A stretch of 64,000 nucleotides of DNA from Perca fluviatilis (Eukaryota > Chordata > Actinopteri > Perciformes > Percidae), in assembly GCF_010015445.1 (NCBI RefSeq), contig NC_053126.1:11506169-11570168 (forward strand), given 5' to 3'. The notes beneath the pieces were generated by a model. The model was not told the DNA's origin, did no database searches, and saw nothing but the letters and a program-made list of their open reading frames with translations. The translations under genes were made by a program, and so were the position numbers. Positions 38,001 to 51,689 of this stretch are shown piece by piece (positions within the stretch are counted from its first letter, which is position 1; each line of letters starts with the position of its first letter).

Positions 38001-40475
38001 GAAGGGACACAGATACAATATTATTATTACACAAGAAGTATTGTTGAAAATAAAAAAAGGGGCAAAAATGAGAAATAATGGAAAATGATTGTGGTGGGTA
38101 CATGTAAATGGGAACTACAGTGAACGCTGACCAGTCGGGCTGTCCAGGGTGAGGCCGGTACGGACCAGCAGGTTCCCATCCCAAAGTAAAGCCCACAGCA
38201 GGTCTCCGGGGCCTGCCGATAACTGAGCCACCTCCTTGGGCACTTCTACTTCCTCCCAGCGGGAGCCCTCTGGGACACGAGGGTGGATGCCCTCCCTGAA
38301 CCACACCTGCAGGGTAAAGATAAAGTCATAAAATTGGATTGGGTGGGATATTGTATAGCATGCTGCTTGGCTTAAAATGATATAAACACAATACAAAATA
38401 TTATGTATATATAAGATAAATACCAGTGTCAGCACAGTACATTTTATAGATCATTTACAGAGCATCAAACTATATTATATAATGTATAATTTTATTTGTA
38501 TACAAAATGTAATTGGTTTAAAGGTACAATATGTAACATTTCTGCTTTAAAATGTCTAAAAACGACCATACCTATGTTATATATTTTTATGAGTTGTGTT
38601 CTTACACTATCCCAAATGTTTCCACCAAATGTCAAACCCAGAGAAATCTGTTATTTTATTTTCAGACACGGCACGTTTCCTTTAGTCGCCCATCAGTGGC
38701 GTCATATAACCTTTCACCCTCCAGTTACTCTAACTTCCGTCAGAACACTGGCACCAAGAGGATAGTTCAGGAGTAATTGTAAATCATACAATGTCACAGA
38801 AAAAAAAATACTTGTAACCGTAATACTGCTTTTTTTTGCCATACAGCATCATTTTGTGATTAATTACATCCCACTTTTTAATCACAGTAATACAACAGAG
38901 ACCATATCTATTTTGTAAGTTCAATATCGATACCAGCTTAACGTTACTACAATGTGCTAACGTTGATGCTAATGCTTTGTGGGTAACATTATGAGGTTAC
39001 AACATCGTTCAACACGCTAATAGTTATTTTTAGTATGACTGTTTCGACCACAGCTAACAGGACTGAGCTAACCCATGAATAACTTCACTAGTAACGTTAA
39101 CAATAGCTGTATAGATAGACGATTAATCTAATGCTAATTTAGCCAGCTAGCACACCCTGGTCTGTCTGCCTCACTCCCCCGGCGCAGAGAGACTCAGTCG
39201 GGATGATAGCTGACAACAGCCCCGAGACATATAGCTAGCTAGTTACCGTTAGCCCCCAGTCAGCTATCAGCCAGCTACTTTCATTACAGCAAGTAATAAG
39301 AATAAACGTTACTAAACGTAACGTGAATAAACTTGAATGGATAAACTTGTCCGTGAACTGATGCATTCTAACCGGCAGCGAAGGTGTTTAACACTAAAAA
39401 CTCCCATAATTCCACGCAACTTCACAACGTCATCAAAAGTCCAGTTTTACCGTCCATTGTTTTGGTTGAGAGACCCCTAGCAAGTTACATATTGTACGTT
39501 TAAGGAGACCTTTAAATGGCAATGTAAATTATATGAAGTCATGCTGCCCTCTTGTGGTAAAAAAACAAACAATTCAACATTTTCAGTGCTGAATCAACAG
39601 GAACGTTGATTATCATTGCTTGTTTAATAAACCCCATCTTTGCAAATTCTCAAAACCACAGTGAGTGGAGCATGGAATGCTTCACTAAGAAGACTGTTGG
39701 TCCAGTGGACTGACCTCTCCTTGTTGGGACACGCCCCAGAGGTATGGATACCTCCCAGACTGGTCACTCATCTCCCAACCACCACAGCTTATGTCACAGA
39801 GCGGCAGCGGGGGCTTCCTGGGATTGTCCAGAGGGATCTGCAGAAAGACAGTGGCTTTGCTCAAATCTTCAGTCGGACCTGTACTCAACCTTTCTACAGA
39901 TACATAGTATGACCACAGAGCGTCCAAACCTTTGCCCAGGTGCCTTGTGCCGTGTATCTCCTGTAGCGGATCCACCGCCTGCGACGAACACAAGAGTTCC
40001 ACTTCTTGTCTGGGGAGAAGTTGGCCGGGAAATCGACTGCATACTCCCAGCCCTGAAGAGAGAGACAAACAGAGCCTCACTAGCGTAGACAGAGTATGAT
40101 AAGACATTTAATGTTTCAATTTCACAAAATTAGAAAGACAGCAAGCAAGAAAAAGGAAAAAGGACTGTGTGTGTTTAAATTTGATTATTTTGCACAATGA
40201 AATCAAGACAACAGTAACACAATAAAATAAAATAATATAAAATAAAGATTGTGCAAGTGAGATTAAGAAAACCCCTAGGGGCTTGTAGAAGGGATCTCAC
40301 TTAAGGAAGAGAAGTAAAAAAATATATAATTATCGATCACAGTTACAAGAGTCCTAAACAAACAACAACAAATTGAACACAAGTAAGCACTGAATTTATA
40401 AAAACAAGCATTGGCTACATAAACAACAAAAGGCATAAAATAAAATTACAAGAATATAGATAAAGTGAGATCAGG

Positions 40476-40568
<93 letters not shown>

Positions 40569-40786
40569 AGTAGTTATGGGAGTGTTCATGGGTTATTTCT
40601 TACCCCAGTCTGGCTGGGTTCTCCTCCACAGTTCTGATCCACATACCAGTCTCCTTCCCAATCCCAGCTGCGGGAGGGCAGCTCAAAGCTGTGGAGCGGT
40701 TGAGGATTCATCCCGGTCACATCGCTCCATGGCCAGCGGTCGGTGGGCAGCAGTGTGTCGGTGAAGCTGTCCACTGGGTTCCACCT

Positions 40787-40836
<50 letters not shown>

Positions 40837-41132
40837 CAACAGCGCTTTAGTATTTACGACACACTGCGTCTACATTGTAAGTGTATCAACATACAGCTTG
40901 GGCCAACCTGGTTTTCATAGGTCTCCTCCCGGTAGCGGATGGGGGTCTCACTGGGCATCATGTTGAGGTAGACATGGTGGTCGCAGCCGATGCCCCAGCA
41001 GCGATCCTTCCCCGCAGTGACACGCTTCAGCTCTAGCAGCATGTCGTCTGCACGCTCCCAGCGCTGGCCAGCTGTGGAAAGGCCATACACCCTGCCATAC
41101 ACATCCACGGCCCACAGCAGCGTGATGGGCAT
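29817..41132 (-). CDS. tecpr1: tectonin beta-propeller repeat-containing protein 1 (TECPR1), complete
   Basis: Coding exons in transcript order: 41132-40908, 40786-40604, 40052-39930, 39837-39715, 38306-38132, 37482-37382, 37294-37193, 35926-35799, 35703-35090, 34723-34611, 34484-34329, 34247-34098, 33905-33748, 33467-33340, 32836-32743, 32607-32511, 32422-32343, 32237-32181, 32094-31920, 31671-31536, 31335-31243, 31127-31021, 30852-30733, 29951-29817. Every junction keeps phase, giving 1190 residues plus stop (human about 1165). The start is MPITLLWAVDVYGRVY, like human MPNSVLWAVDLFGRVY. Two halves each carry tectonin repeats and a dysferlin domain pair, with a PH domain between. By family knowledge it binds ATG5-ATG12 and PI3P, tethers autophagosomes to lysosomes, and through its N-terminal dysferlin domain senses exposed sphingomyelin to drive LC3 lipidation. 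Confidence 0.97.
31192..31219. repeat. poly(A) tract in a tecpr1 intron
   Basis: A 28-bp A run, 24 bp from the 31243 donor of the flanking exon; poly(T) in the tecpr1 transcript sense. Confidence 0.85.
32181..32836 (-). CDS. tecpr1: tecpr1 second dysferlin domain exons
   Basis: Four exons (32836-32743, 32607-32511, 32422-32343, 32237-32181; residues about 827-936) encode VYENQRWNPMTGYTDKGLP, TDRPMWSDESGLKEFTKG, VSEWAVDYNVPGGTDKEGWQ, YAADFP and KTMKDFVRRRRWTR. The order and spacing match human. This repeats the N-terminal dysferlin architecture and reflects the internal duplication of the protein family. Confidence 0.92.
34098..34723 (-). CDS. tecpr1: tecpr1 PH-domain exons
   Basis: Exons 34723-34611, 34484-34329 and 34247-34098 (residues about 592-731). 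The first gives a helical EQQQQEHREEISKK segment. The second and third give SVWVRKGALRWWRDWKPQRW, VDVAVALEQ, DSIFFVYYTQYDEKK, YLHVLINEVTALVPV, FAVYTAQRTKQRWPLVLAA and EKDMNDW, a PH fold closing with the usual C-terminal helix tryptophan. In human this domain binds PI3P after ATG5-ATG12 engagement. Confidence 0.93.
35090..35703 (-). CDS. tecpr1: tecpr1 linker exon upstream of the PH domain
   Basis: This is the largest tecpr1 exon (614 bp). It encodes a low-complexity Ser/Pro/Glu-rich linker (residues about 387-591), poorly conserved with human, ending in the conserved VWTWISGGGCDVDA block that corresponds to human WTWVSGGGC. In human TECPR1 the ATG5-interacting region lies close to this block, so the partner site is probably encoded here and in the next exon. 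The donor is ACAG|GTATAC. Long antisense open frames across this exon are shadows of its GC-rich composition. Confidence 0.9.
36278..36510. mobile_element. 233-bp MITE with telomere-like core
   Basis: Long inverted ends (gtgttttaagcccc, caacgtctccttccagg, cagcgctgc) enclose ccctaaccctaa-type repeats (about 36344-36440). The flanks CAGTAGGAG (36269-36277) and CAGTAGGAA (36511-36519) match at 8 of 9 bases. A 9-bp duplication with long inverted repeats fits a Mutator-like MITE. It lies in a tecpr1 intron. Confidence 0.65.
37193..39837 (-). CDS. tecpr1: tecpr1 N-terminal tectonin repeat exons
   Basis: Four exons (39837-39715, 38306-38132, 37482-37382, 37294-37193; residues about 178-344) encode successive Hyd_WA/tectonin repeats with the pattern VWxxxxDGxVxxRxGVxxxxPxGxxW: LWGVSQQGEVWFREG, LLWALLWDGNLLVRTG, VVWVVTKDYKVWFRRG. 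The next exon (35926-35799) carries a fourth, VWAVGEDRGLYFRMG. The intron between the first two exons contains a 977-bp TTAA-type mobile element. Confidence 0.92.
38522..39498. mobile_element. 977-bp TTAA-target element in a tecpr1 intron
   Basis: The ends AGGTACAATATGTAAC and (inverted) CGTACAATATGTAAC match at 14 of 15 shared bases, and TTTAA flanks both (38517-38521 and 39499-39503). No transposase frame. Piggybac/Kolobok-type target. Confidence 0.8.
39930..40786 (-). CDS. tecpr1: tecpr1 N-terminal dysferlin domain exons
   Basis: Coding exons 2 and 3 (residues about 76-177) encode RWNPVDSF, TDRWPWSDVTG, WDWEGDWYVD and GWEYAVDFPANF (DysFN-like), then KKWNSCVRRRRWIRYRRY (DysFC-like). The tryptophan-rich spacing is typical of dysferlin domains, and in TECPR1 this copy is the reported sphingomyelin binder. 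Exon 2 (183 bp, 61 codons, phase 0 on both sides) is bounded by a TG tract on the acceptor side and a CA tract on the donor side of the transcript. Confidence 0.92.
40481..40567. repeat. (TG)n microsatellite
   Basis: About 43 TG units, CA in the tecpr1 transcript sense, starting 36 bp beyond the donor of coding exon 2. Confidence 0.95.
40792..40832. repeat. (CA)n microsatellite
   Basis: About 20 CA units, TG in the tecpr1 transcript sense, ending at the TTTTCAG acceptor of coding exon 2. Confidence 0.95.
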
Positions 41133-41212
41133 GATGGCCGCTGAACAGAGACAGCAAGAGAGCACTCATCTTTCCAAGCTGCCTGGTATTTATTTTATGA
41201 CTGTGCACTTTG

Positions 41213-41213
<1 letters not shown>

Positions 41214-41258
<45 letters not shown>
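41214..41258. repeat. (ATT)n microsatellite
   Basis: Twelve or so ATT units in the intron upstream of the tecpr1 start exon. Confidence 0.9.
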
Positions 41259-41259
<1 letters not shown>

Positions 41260-41411
41260 ATATCCTGAAGACATTCAACCATAAGCAAAGGCAACATTCA
41301 CATTTAGATTCATTCTTGAATAGTGACTATTTATTATTGAGTTATTTCTTTACTCTGGTAGTCTGCATCACCATAATAAGAAAGAGGATTAGAGCAGTAA
41401 GAGGAATACAT

Positions 41412-41761
41412 CAGGGGTTGGAATCACCAGAGACCCCACGTTAAAATATTATCACAATATATGATTGCAATTTTTAACATATTGCGGTATTCTGCCATTT
41501 ATTACAATTTATTAATTTCTTTGTCAACATCTGTTTTATCTATAAAGTTTTCATTGCAAAAGAAACATTTCTCTGTTTGTTCATCTCACTTCAATGAGTC
41601 TATCTAGTGGACTAGAAAAGCAATTGATTTTATTATTCTAGTACCAAAAAGTTAAATTCTCTTCGTGCAATGTATATAATAAAAGATGGATACTTGGCAT
41701 CTGTGTATTGATACAGTATTGCCACGGAAAATATTGAGATACCATGTTTCCCCCACCCCTA
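41412..41761. mobile_element. 350-bp hAT-like MITE
   Basis: The ends are CAGGGGTTGG and (inverted) TAGGGGTGGG. The flanking 8-mers GAATACAT (41404-41411) and GAACACAT (41762-41769) match at 7 of 8. It lies in the tecpr1 5' intron. Confidence 0.7.
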
Positions 41762-41825
41762 GAACACATATGTGATGAGTGATGTGTCATATCACCAGAA
41801 TTACATAGTTATTTTCAGAATAGGT

Positions 41826-41971
41826 AAATAGTCTGCATTTATATAGTGCTTATATCCCAAGCACTTTACAATTTTCACACACAGCCAACACTCATTGTAA
41901 CACAGTAAAAATATGAAATATGAATACCTCAATCATATACGTTTCTGCTGTGTTTGATGTACAGTATACAT

Positions 41972-42008
<37 letters not shown>

Positions 42009-42055
42009 TAGTTTGATTAAAGTTGAATAGGACACACTGGATAAATAGACAGCCA
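41826..42055. repeat. interspersed repeat with CA microsatellite, copy 1
   Basis: cagccaacactcattgtaac, atacctcaatcatatacgtt, tgatgtacagtatacatcaa, a CA run, and gttgaataggacacactgga occur here in that order, and again at 52848-53143. The leading atttatatagtgcttatat resembles the 3' end of a fish retroelement. Confidence 0.7.
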
Positions 42056-42761
42056 CAGAAATCATTATTTTTACTTACTTATCTTAAAATGTTCCCTAAG
42101 CTTTGTTTTGTTGGAATTCTTCAACTTTATTTTATTTTTTTTAGTGACCACTAAAACGTGGCAAAGGGCTTTTAATTTGTAATGTCTGACCGGAAGTCTT
42201 GTGCTTATTCTGGCTGCCCAACATGACACTATCTTTATCGACTGACACTAATCCGTTACAGTCTCGACTACCACTATAAAATCAATCAGCAATTTCCTGG
42301 AATAAACTTAATGTACATTATAGCATGCAGTGGAGCTTTACGCACACGAGTAAACACACACAAACACCGTGGGCTCAAACAGCTGGCTAACGTTACCTGA
42401 ATGTTGGTATCTGATCCGCGGTTGTCAAGGGAGAATCAACACACGCGACATGACATCAGGTGCAACAGCCGATACCTGCCATCTCCGAGGCCCATGCTAG
42501 GACAGACACAGAAATACATGTTGAATAACAACGGAGGGAGTTTGAGCATGCAATGCAGCGTAACAACACGGATAACTGATATGGACTCTTGTGCCGCAAA
42601 GTCGGCTATAAGCTGTTTACATCAGGGAGCAGGCAGCAGGCAGCTATACCCTCCTCATTTCCTCAGTCTCGAGACTTTCAAACACATCTATTACTTACAC
42701 ATGGGGCTCTGTCATGAGCAACACCTTTGGAGAAGAAAAGTAAAGTCACTCATGCACATAC

Positions 42762-42835
42762 CGGCTGTGGTATTTAATTCCCATTCTGGACCAGAGGAAC
42801 GCTCCGTCCAACTCCCGAGCCCACAACAGGAAATG
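42762..42835 (-). other. tecpr1: probable tecpr1 5' non-coding exon
   Basis: Upstream of the tecpr1 ATG exon, whose acceptor is at 41140/41141, the minus strand carries a strong donor, CAGCCG|GTATGTGC, at 42762/42761. The stretch before it lacks an in-frame start leading into the coding exon, so it would be a 5' UTR exon about 1.6 kb from the start codon. The 5' boundary is a guess. Inference only. Confidence 0.35.
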
Positions 42836-42849
42836 GAGGTAGTGTTGCT

Positions 42850-42902
42850 CTGATTGGTTGAAACTCTTCATGGAGTGTGGTATCCCTTGCTCCTATTGGT
42901 GG
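42850..42902 (-). promoter_or_regulatory. tecpr1: paired CCAAT boxes, probable tecpr1 promoter
   Basis: The tecpr1 sense strand reads CAACCAATC (plus 42851-42859) and CCACCAATAG (about 42893-42902), spaced about 41 bp, just upstream of the predicted 5' exon. Two sense-oriented CCAAT boxes are typical of NF-Y-driven TATA-less promoters. No TATA box is seen. Confidence 0.4.
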
Positions 42903-43159
42903 AACACGAGGAGCTCCTGTTATTTATTTTTTTCTCCGACGGCTGCTGATTGACGCGCATATTTCAATAATTGATTCAGCGCCGAATTAATTATTGAAGT
43001 CAAGGTTGGTTTTACTTGTTTGGCTACAGTTTGGAATATTTTATCACAACATGAATGGAAAATGCCAGAGTGACCGGTGCTCAGGAACGTGCCAACTTTC
43101 CTAAATAACACTAATGTTTGGTAGTTGTGGACTGCAATTAAATACATTTTCTAAAGTAC

Positions 43160-44835
43160 TGTAGACCTAGTTACAAATTACAGGTACTTTACTTTTCTTG
43201 AGTATTTCTATTCTACGCAACTTTATACTTCTACTCCATTACTTCCAGAGGTAAATATTGTACTTTTTGCTCCACGTTTACCTGTCAGCTTTACTTTTCA
43301 GATCACATTTTTTATCCCCTTCCTTTCCAGTGAAAACCATGAATCTCCAAATTTGGTGATTTTGAATTTTCTAATAAACTGAAGAATGAAGTTTGGGGGG
43401 AAAATCGTCTACTTCTTAAGTTAAATAAACAATTTAAAGTGCTCATATTGTGCTTTTTGGCTTTTCCCCTTTCCTTTATTGTGTTATGTATCTTTTTGTG
43501 CACGTTATAGGTTTACAAAGTGAAAAAGCCCAAAGCCCACCCCAAAGGGACTTACCATCTTCCAGAGAAAACACAAACTGCTCCAAACAGCTCTATTGTA
43601 GTCCAGCCTTTACTTCCGTGACGAACGTGCGTCACTTTGTAACACACGTTATAATGCTCGCCTAGCTGCTAGCGTGGCACTCCCTCATACTCTGCTACTG
43701 ACTAGCTAGCAGTACTTACTGCTCATGTGCGACTCCCAACAAAGATGGTACAGAAGTGTGATGCCTCACTCGGTAGCTAAAACAGAGAGCTAAAAACAGG
43801 GTGAAAAGAGGAGCTGCAGCAATGTGCAGTAAAACAAATATATGGTATTTTCTGAAAATTAAACCACATAAACCTATTCTGGTACAACCTCTGAATACTA
43901 AATACAATTATGAACCTGAAAATGAGCATAATATGAGCACTTTAAAACATCTTGGATCATGAAAATGCATCATCACAAAAGTGACTTTTTAGAGATACGT
44001 GGTTCTCAAAGGACAAACATATGACGAGCTTGTAGAATATAATGCATTGCTGTAATTTAAACTATCAAACAGTAGGCCTATAAACATGATTTAAAATTAG
44101 CACAACCTTAAACATCAGCAGCAGTAAAATGCAACATACACATTAATGCAGCAGTAATAATAATAACCCTAAACATCATATAAAAGTAAAACACTGACAG
44201 GGAACATTTAATGCAGAATGAGTACTTTTACTTTTAATAAATTGCATTTAACATGTAAATCTTTGCAATCCTACCTACGGCACCTTTAATAATTCAATTT
44301 TTAATGAGGTCCAAAGGGGATTTAATGGCATAAAAGTGTCAATAACAATGTTGCCAAAGCATCAAAATACAATTTGTCCAAATATTTGGACACTACACAC
44401 TAAACACTTATGAGTATTAACACAACATTAATTACAATAATCCTATATTGATTCCAGCACCCTTTGCACTCTGCACCACTGTCTTATTGTCTACAAAAGT
44501 TGTATTGTGTTGTTGAGAGTTTTATATAGATACCTTTTGATATATGTTACATAGTATCAATGTTCATGTTTACCTTATTCAGCTTTGTTGTCCTTGTTTT
44601 TAGCTGTCCATTTCTGTGCAAGTACATTGAGAGTGACAAAAACTGGAGTCAAATTCCTTGTTTGTATACACACTTACGTGGTCAATAAAGCTGATTCTGA
44701 TTTTAATACTTTAAGGTAATTTAGCTGATAATACTTTTGGTGTTGAATGCAGGACCTTTACTTGTAGTGGAGTATTTTCACAGTGAGTATTAGTACTTTT
44801 ATTTAAATACAGTATCTGAATACTTGGTAAAGTAA
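43160..44835. repeat. intergenic repeat nest between tecpr1 and bri3
   Basis: The left edge (43165-43310) and right edge (44703-44835) carry the ttacttttcttgagtatttc / gagtattttcacagtgagta sequences of a common teleost repeat. Between them lie a TTAA MITE (43438-43940) and a LINE-tail-like segment (44640-44705, ggtcaataaagctgattctg). The boundaries are approximate. Confidence 0.5.
43438..43940. mobile_element. TTAA-target MITE, nested
   Basis: The ends TTTAAAGTGCTCATATTGTGC and (inverted) TTTAAAGTGCTCATATTATGC differ at one base, with the TTTAA target at 43433-43437 and 43941-43945. No coding frame; inserted inside an older repeat. Confidence 0.85.
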
Positions 44836-45446
44836 ATGCCATGAGGCTGCCTTTCAGTGTGAACAACGAGTGCCCCAGACAGCTACCTCATCCTCGGGGG
44901 TCCCAGGTTCAGCACCTTGGACAGGGGCAACAGTCGGCAGCCATCACCTTACCTCAGCATGTGATATCATGATGATGACTGATGAGTTTAGAGGGCATTG
45001 TGTCTCTTTGGTTTAACTGCTAACATATAGACATGTCATAGACATCTAAAATATGACAAGAGGCCCCAACCCTACAATGCTACATGTGCAAGAGTTTAAA
45101 ATATAACAATGCATTGTAAAAGTGTGTCATTAGTTCATTTATGTAAAGTATTAATCTAAAATATATGAATATCTGTAAAAATAAAATATAGAGTAGTAAA
45201 GTATAATATTACTATAATATTTCCCTTTCCCTTGTATATAAAACAGAAATTTGTACAAGTAGCTCAAAATGTTCCAGTACCAGTTTCTTTCCCCACATCA
45301 TCCATTGGGAGTCTTCAAGCTTTAGCAAAGCTTAACATATTTTATATCAGTTAAGTTTTCAGGTCACCATAGTCTTGTTGTGTTGTGATCTACAGGACTC
45401 CACAAACTGTTGATGAAGGCCCCCTGAATAAAACAGAGGAAATAGT

Positions 45447-45448
<2 letters not shown>

Positions 45449-45500
<52 letters not shown>
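45449..45500. repeat. (AT)n microsatellite
   Basis: About 50 bp of alternating AT, 700 bp upstream of the bri3 start codon. Confidence 0.95.
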
Positions 45501-45503
<3 letters not shown>

Positions 45504-45805
45504 GTTGTATTAACTCGCTCGTATCCTCTCCAAACCAACAACGTGATATGCAACATTAACGGTAGCCCACTCGTAATGAGGACGTTTATGTAAGTCACAG
45601 CGTCAACAATCGATGCCCTCCACACATGGCGTCTCACCTCTAACCTAATACATTGTATGTGTAGGCCTATGATTAAAACCAGTGGGCACTGGGAGGCAAT
45701 GGTGTGCTGGCTCTGCAGTGCACTGCATGCAGCACTGAGCCTTTTATTTTCATGAACTGTCGCTTTAAGAAGCCTTTCAGTGCGCAGAGGCGCTACAGCA
45801 GCCCA

Positions 45806-45813
45806 TCACATGA
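45806..45813 (+). promoter_or_regulatory. bri3: M-box-like TCACATGA upstream of bri3
   Basis: A TCACATGA octamer (M-box, the reverse complement of TCATGTGA) lies about 430 bp upstream of the bri3 start, close to where its promoter should be. MiT/TFE factors bind this sequence at lysosomal and autophagy genes. A single octamer can occur by chance, so this is a candidate only. Confidence 0.3.
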
Positions 45814-46243
45814 TTCTTCTCTTGTGACAATCCAGACTGAAAGGAAAAGCATTACTGAGTTCAACTGAGTTACGAGGCGCTGGGATGACAGATTACTGAT
45901 GTATTGGTGCCAAAGGACCAACTGCAAGGAGCGACATGGAGTTAAGTTAACCATTACCAGACCGACTCAGACCATTCCTGTCTTTTAAGTGGACATTTGG
46001 TAAATATTTGGGGTTGTTGCGCCACCAGGTACAAAGTTGGCGCATGGAGAGGGACGAAGTTTCATTTTTTGCGCAGCGTCTTTTCTTTGTTTTTGTCGCC
46101 ACTGCGTGTCAACCAACGTCGCACAGATTTTCGGACAAAAGAAGCCAAATAACCGGAGTACGGTTTTGACCCTTTTTTGTTGCTGACGATTTAAGTTAAG
46201 AGCAGAGAACGAGACAACTTGAGGACGCATCGAGTCGGGTGAG

Positions 46244-50280
<4,037 letters not shown>

Positions 50281-50326
50281 AGGGACCAAACCACAGCTCA
50301 TGCACCTACTCATGCTCCCTTGCGCC

Positions 50327-50329
<3 letters not shown>

Positions 50330-50371
<42 letters not shown>
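50330..50371. repeat. (CA)n microsatellite in the bri3 3' UTR
   Basis: About 21 CA units starting 50 bp after the stop codon. Confidence 0.95.
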
Positions 50372-50374
<3 letters not shown>

Positions 50375-51603
50375 TAGCATTTTTGTCTTTTATTTTGTTG
50401 TCTTTTATTAATATTGCACATTGCTGTTGCCATTATGTTATATACAGCAAATGATCAAGATGATATTACCACAATTTATGATGTTTTATTAGAGGCACGT
50501 GTGTTTGCGTCTGCTAGTTGAGGATATATTCTAGCATATGCAAGTGTCCAGCTGTCGTCAGTGCCTTCACTACATGCTGAGTGATCATCAGAGATTCCAT
50601 CAGTCATGATTTCTCCTGTAGATTTAGCTCAGTTATCTAATGATCTGAGCAGATTCCTTTATGTTTTTTCAAGCCAGAATTAACTGAGACACATGCTCGG
50701 GTTTTTCTTTCTTTTTGTCTTTGCTGGCACACTGCATACATCTTTTTGTGCTTATTAATATTGTACTCTACACAGCATCCATGTAGATCACTGACGTAAT
50801 AGCCTTTTCCGGAAATGTAAACTTTTTATTTGAAATGTTTTGTTTTTGGCTCAGTGTGTCACAGGGAATAACCGAAACATCTTTAACAAAGAAAAAGACG
50901 TGTAAAGATCCTTGGATGTGAACTGTCCCGGCTGAAACAATGGACTTGTCTCAGGCAGAAAGCCTGCACCATTTTGTCTATTTTTGTTGATATTATTTCT
51001 TGGGGCCATATTTGCACTGACAGTTTGTTTGGTGATTATTCTGCTGGGTTGTGCTTTTCCAGGGCCAATGCAGACCTCAGGTACATACAATCTGAAAACG
51101 CCCTTGACTTTACAACCTCAATCACTGTTCGGACATCTTCTACTTCAAGAGGACTCTTATGTCAAAGCGCAGACTCCTTTTAATCTGCGGAGTTTCACTT
51201 TGGGGAAGCATGCTGAGAGTAAAAGCTGAAGAAATCTTTCAATTATGTGTATAATCTCTGGATTTTTATCTTAGTACTCTGTGACAAGTCACCCTGCCCC
51301 ATTCCTCCCAAACCAGACAATCAACCGAGAATGTCTACGTTCCTGCATCTGCAGTATCTTTGTGTCTACGTCTTCCATCGCAGCAAGCTGTTGTATAACT
51401 GTCCATGGCAGAAGAAAAAGAGATAGAACTGGGTGGGAGTGATTCAAAATATATATATATATATCTTCTTGCTTTTGAAAACACACTACGCACGCTCTTA
51501 TGATTGAGGTTCTTACTTTTTATATGAGTTACTGTAATTAAAAATGAATGCTACTTATGGTTTTGACTACTTGATTGGATTTTTCTTTTATAAACAGATG
51601 AAC

Positions 51604-51609
51604 ATTAAA
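51604..51609 (+). promoter_or_regulatory. bri3: candidate poly(A) signal ATTAAA, bri3
   Basis: The hexamer ATTAAA in gaacattaaatac lies about 1.3 kb after the bri3 stop, and is the last suitable signal before the convergent baiap2l1 3' end. Confidence 0.45.
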
Positions 51610-51689
51610 TACATTTAAACAAAGGAATATATAATAAGAATACTCAGACACCTTGTGTCCATTACTTGAGCAAGATAAACTAAACAGCA

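Larger units (their letters stand above)
50281..51625 (+). other. bri3: bri3 3' UTR (predicted)
   Basis: Non-coding sequence follows the TAG at 50278-50280. It contains a CA repeat at about 50330-50371 and ends near an ATTAAA at 51604-51609. A short AT repeat lies at 51450-51464. The end is inferred from the poly(A) signal and from the opposing baiap2l1 signal close by. Confidence 0.55.
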
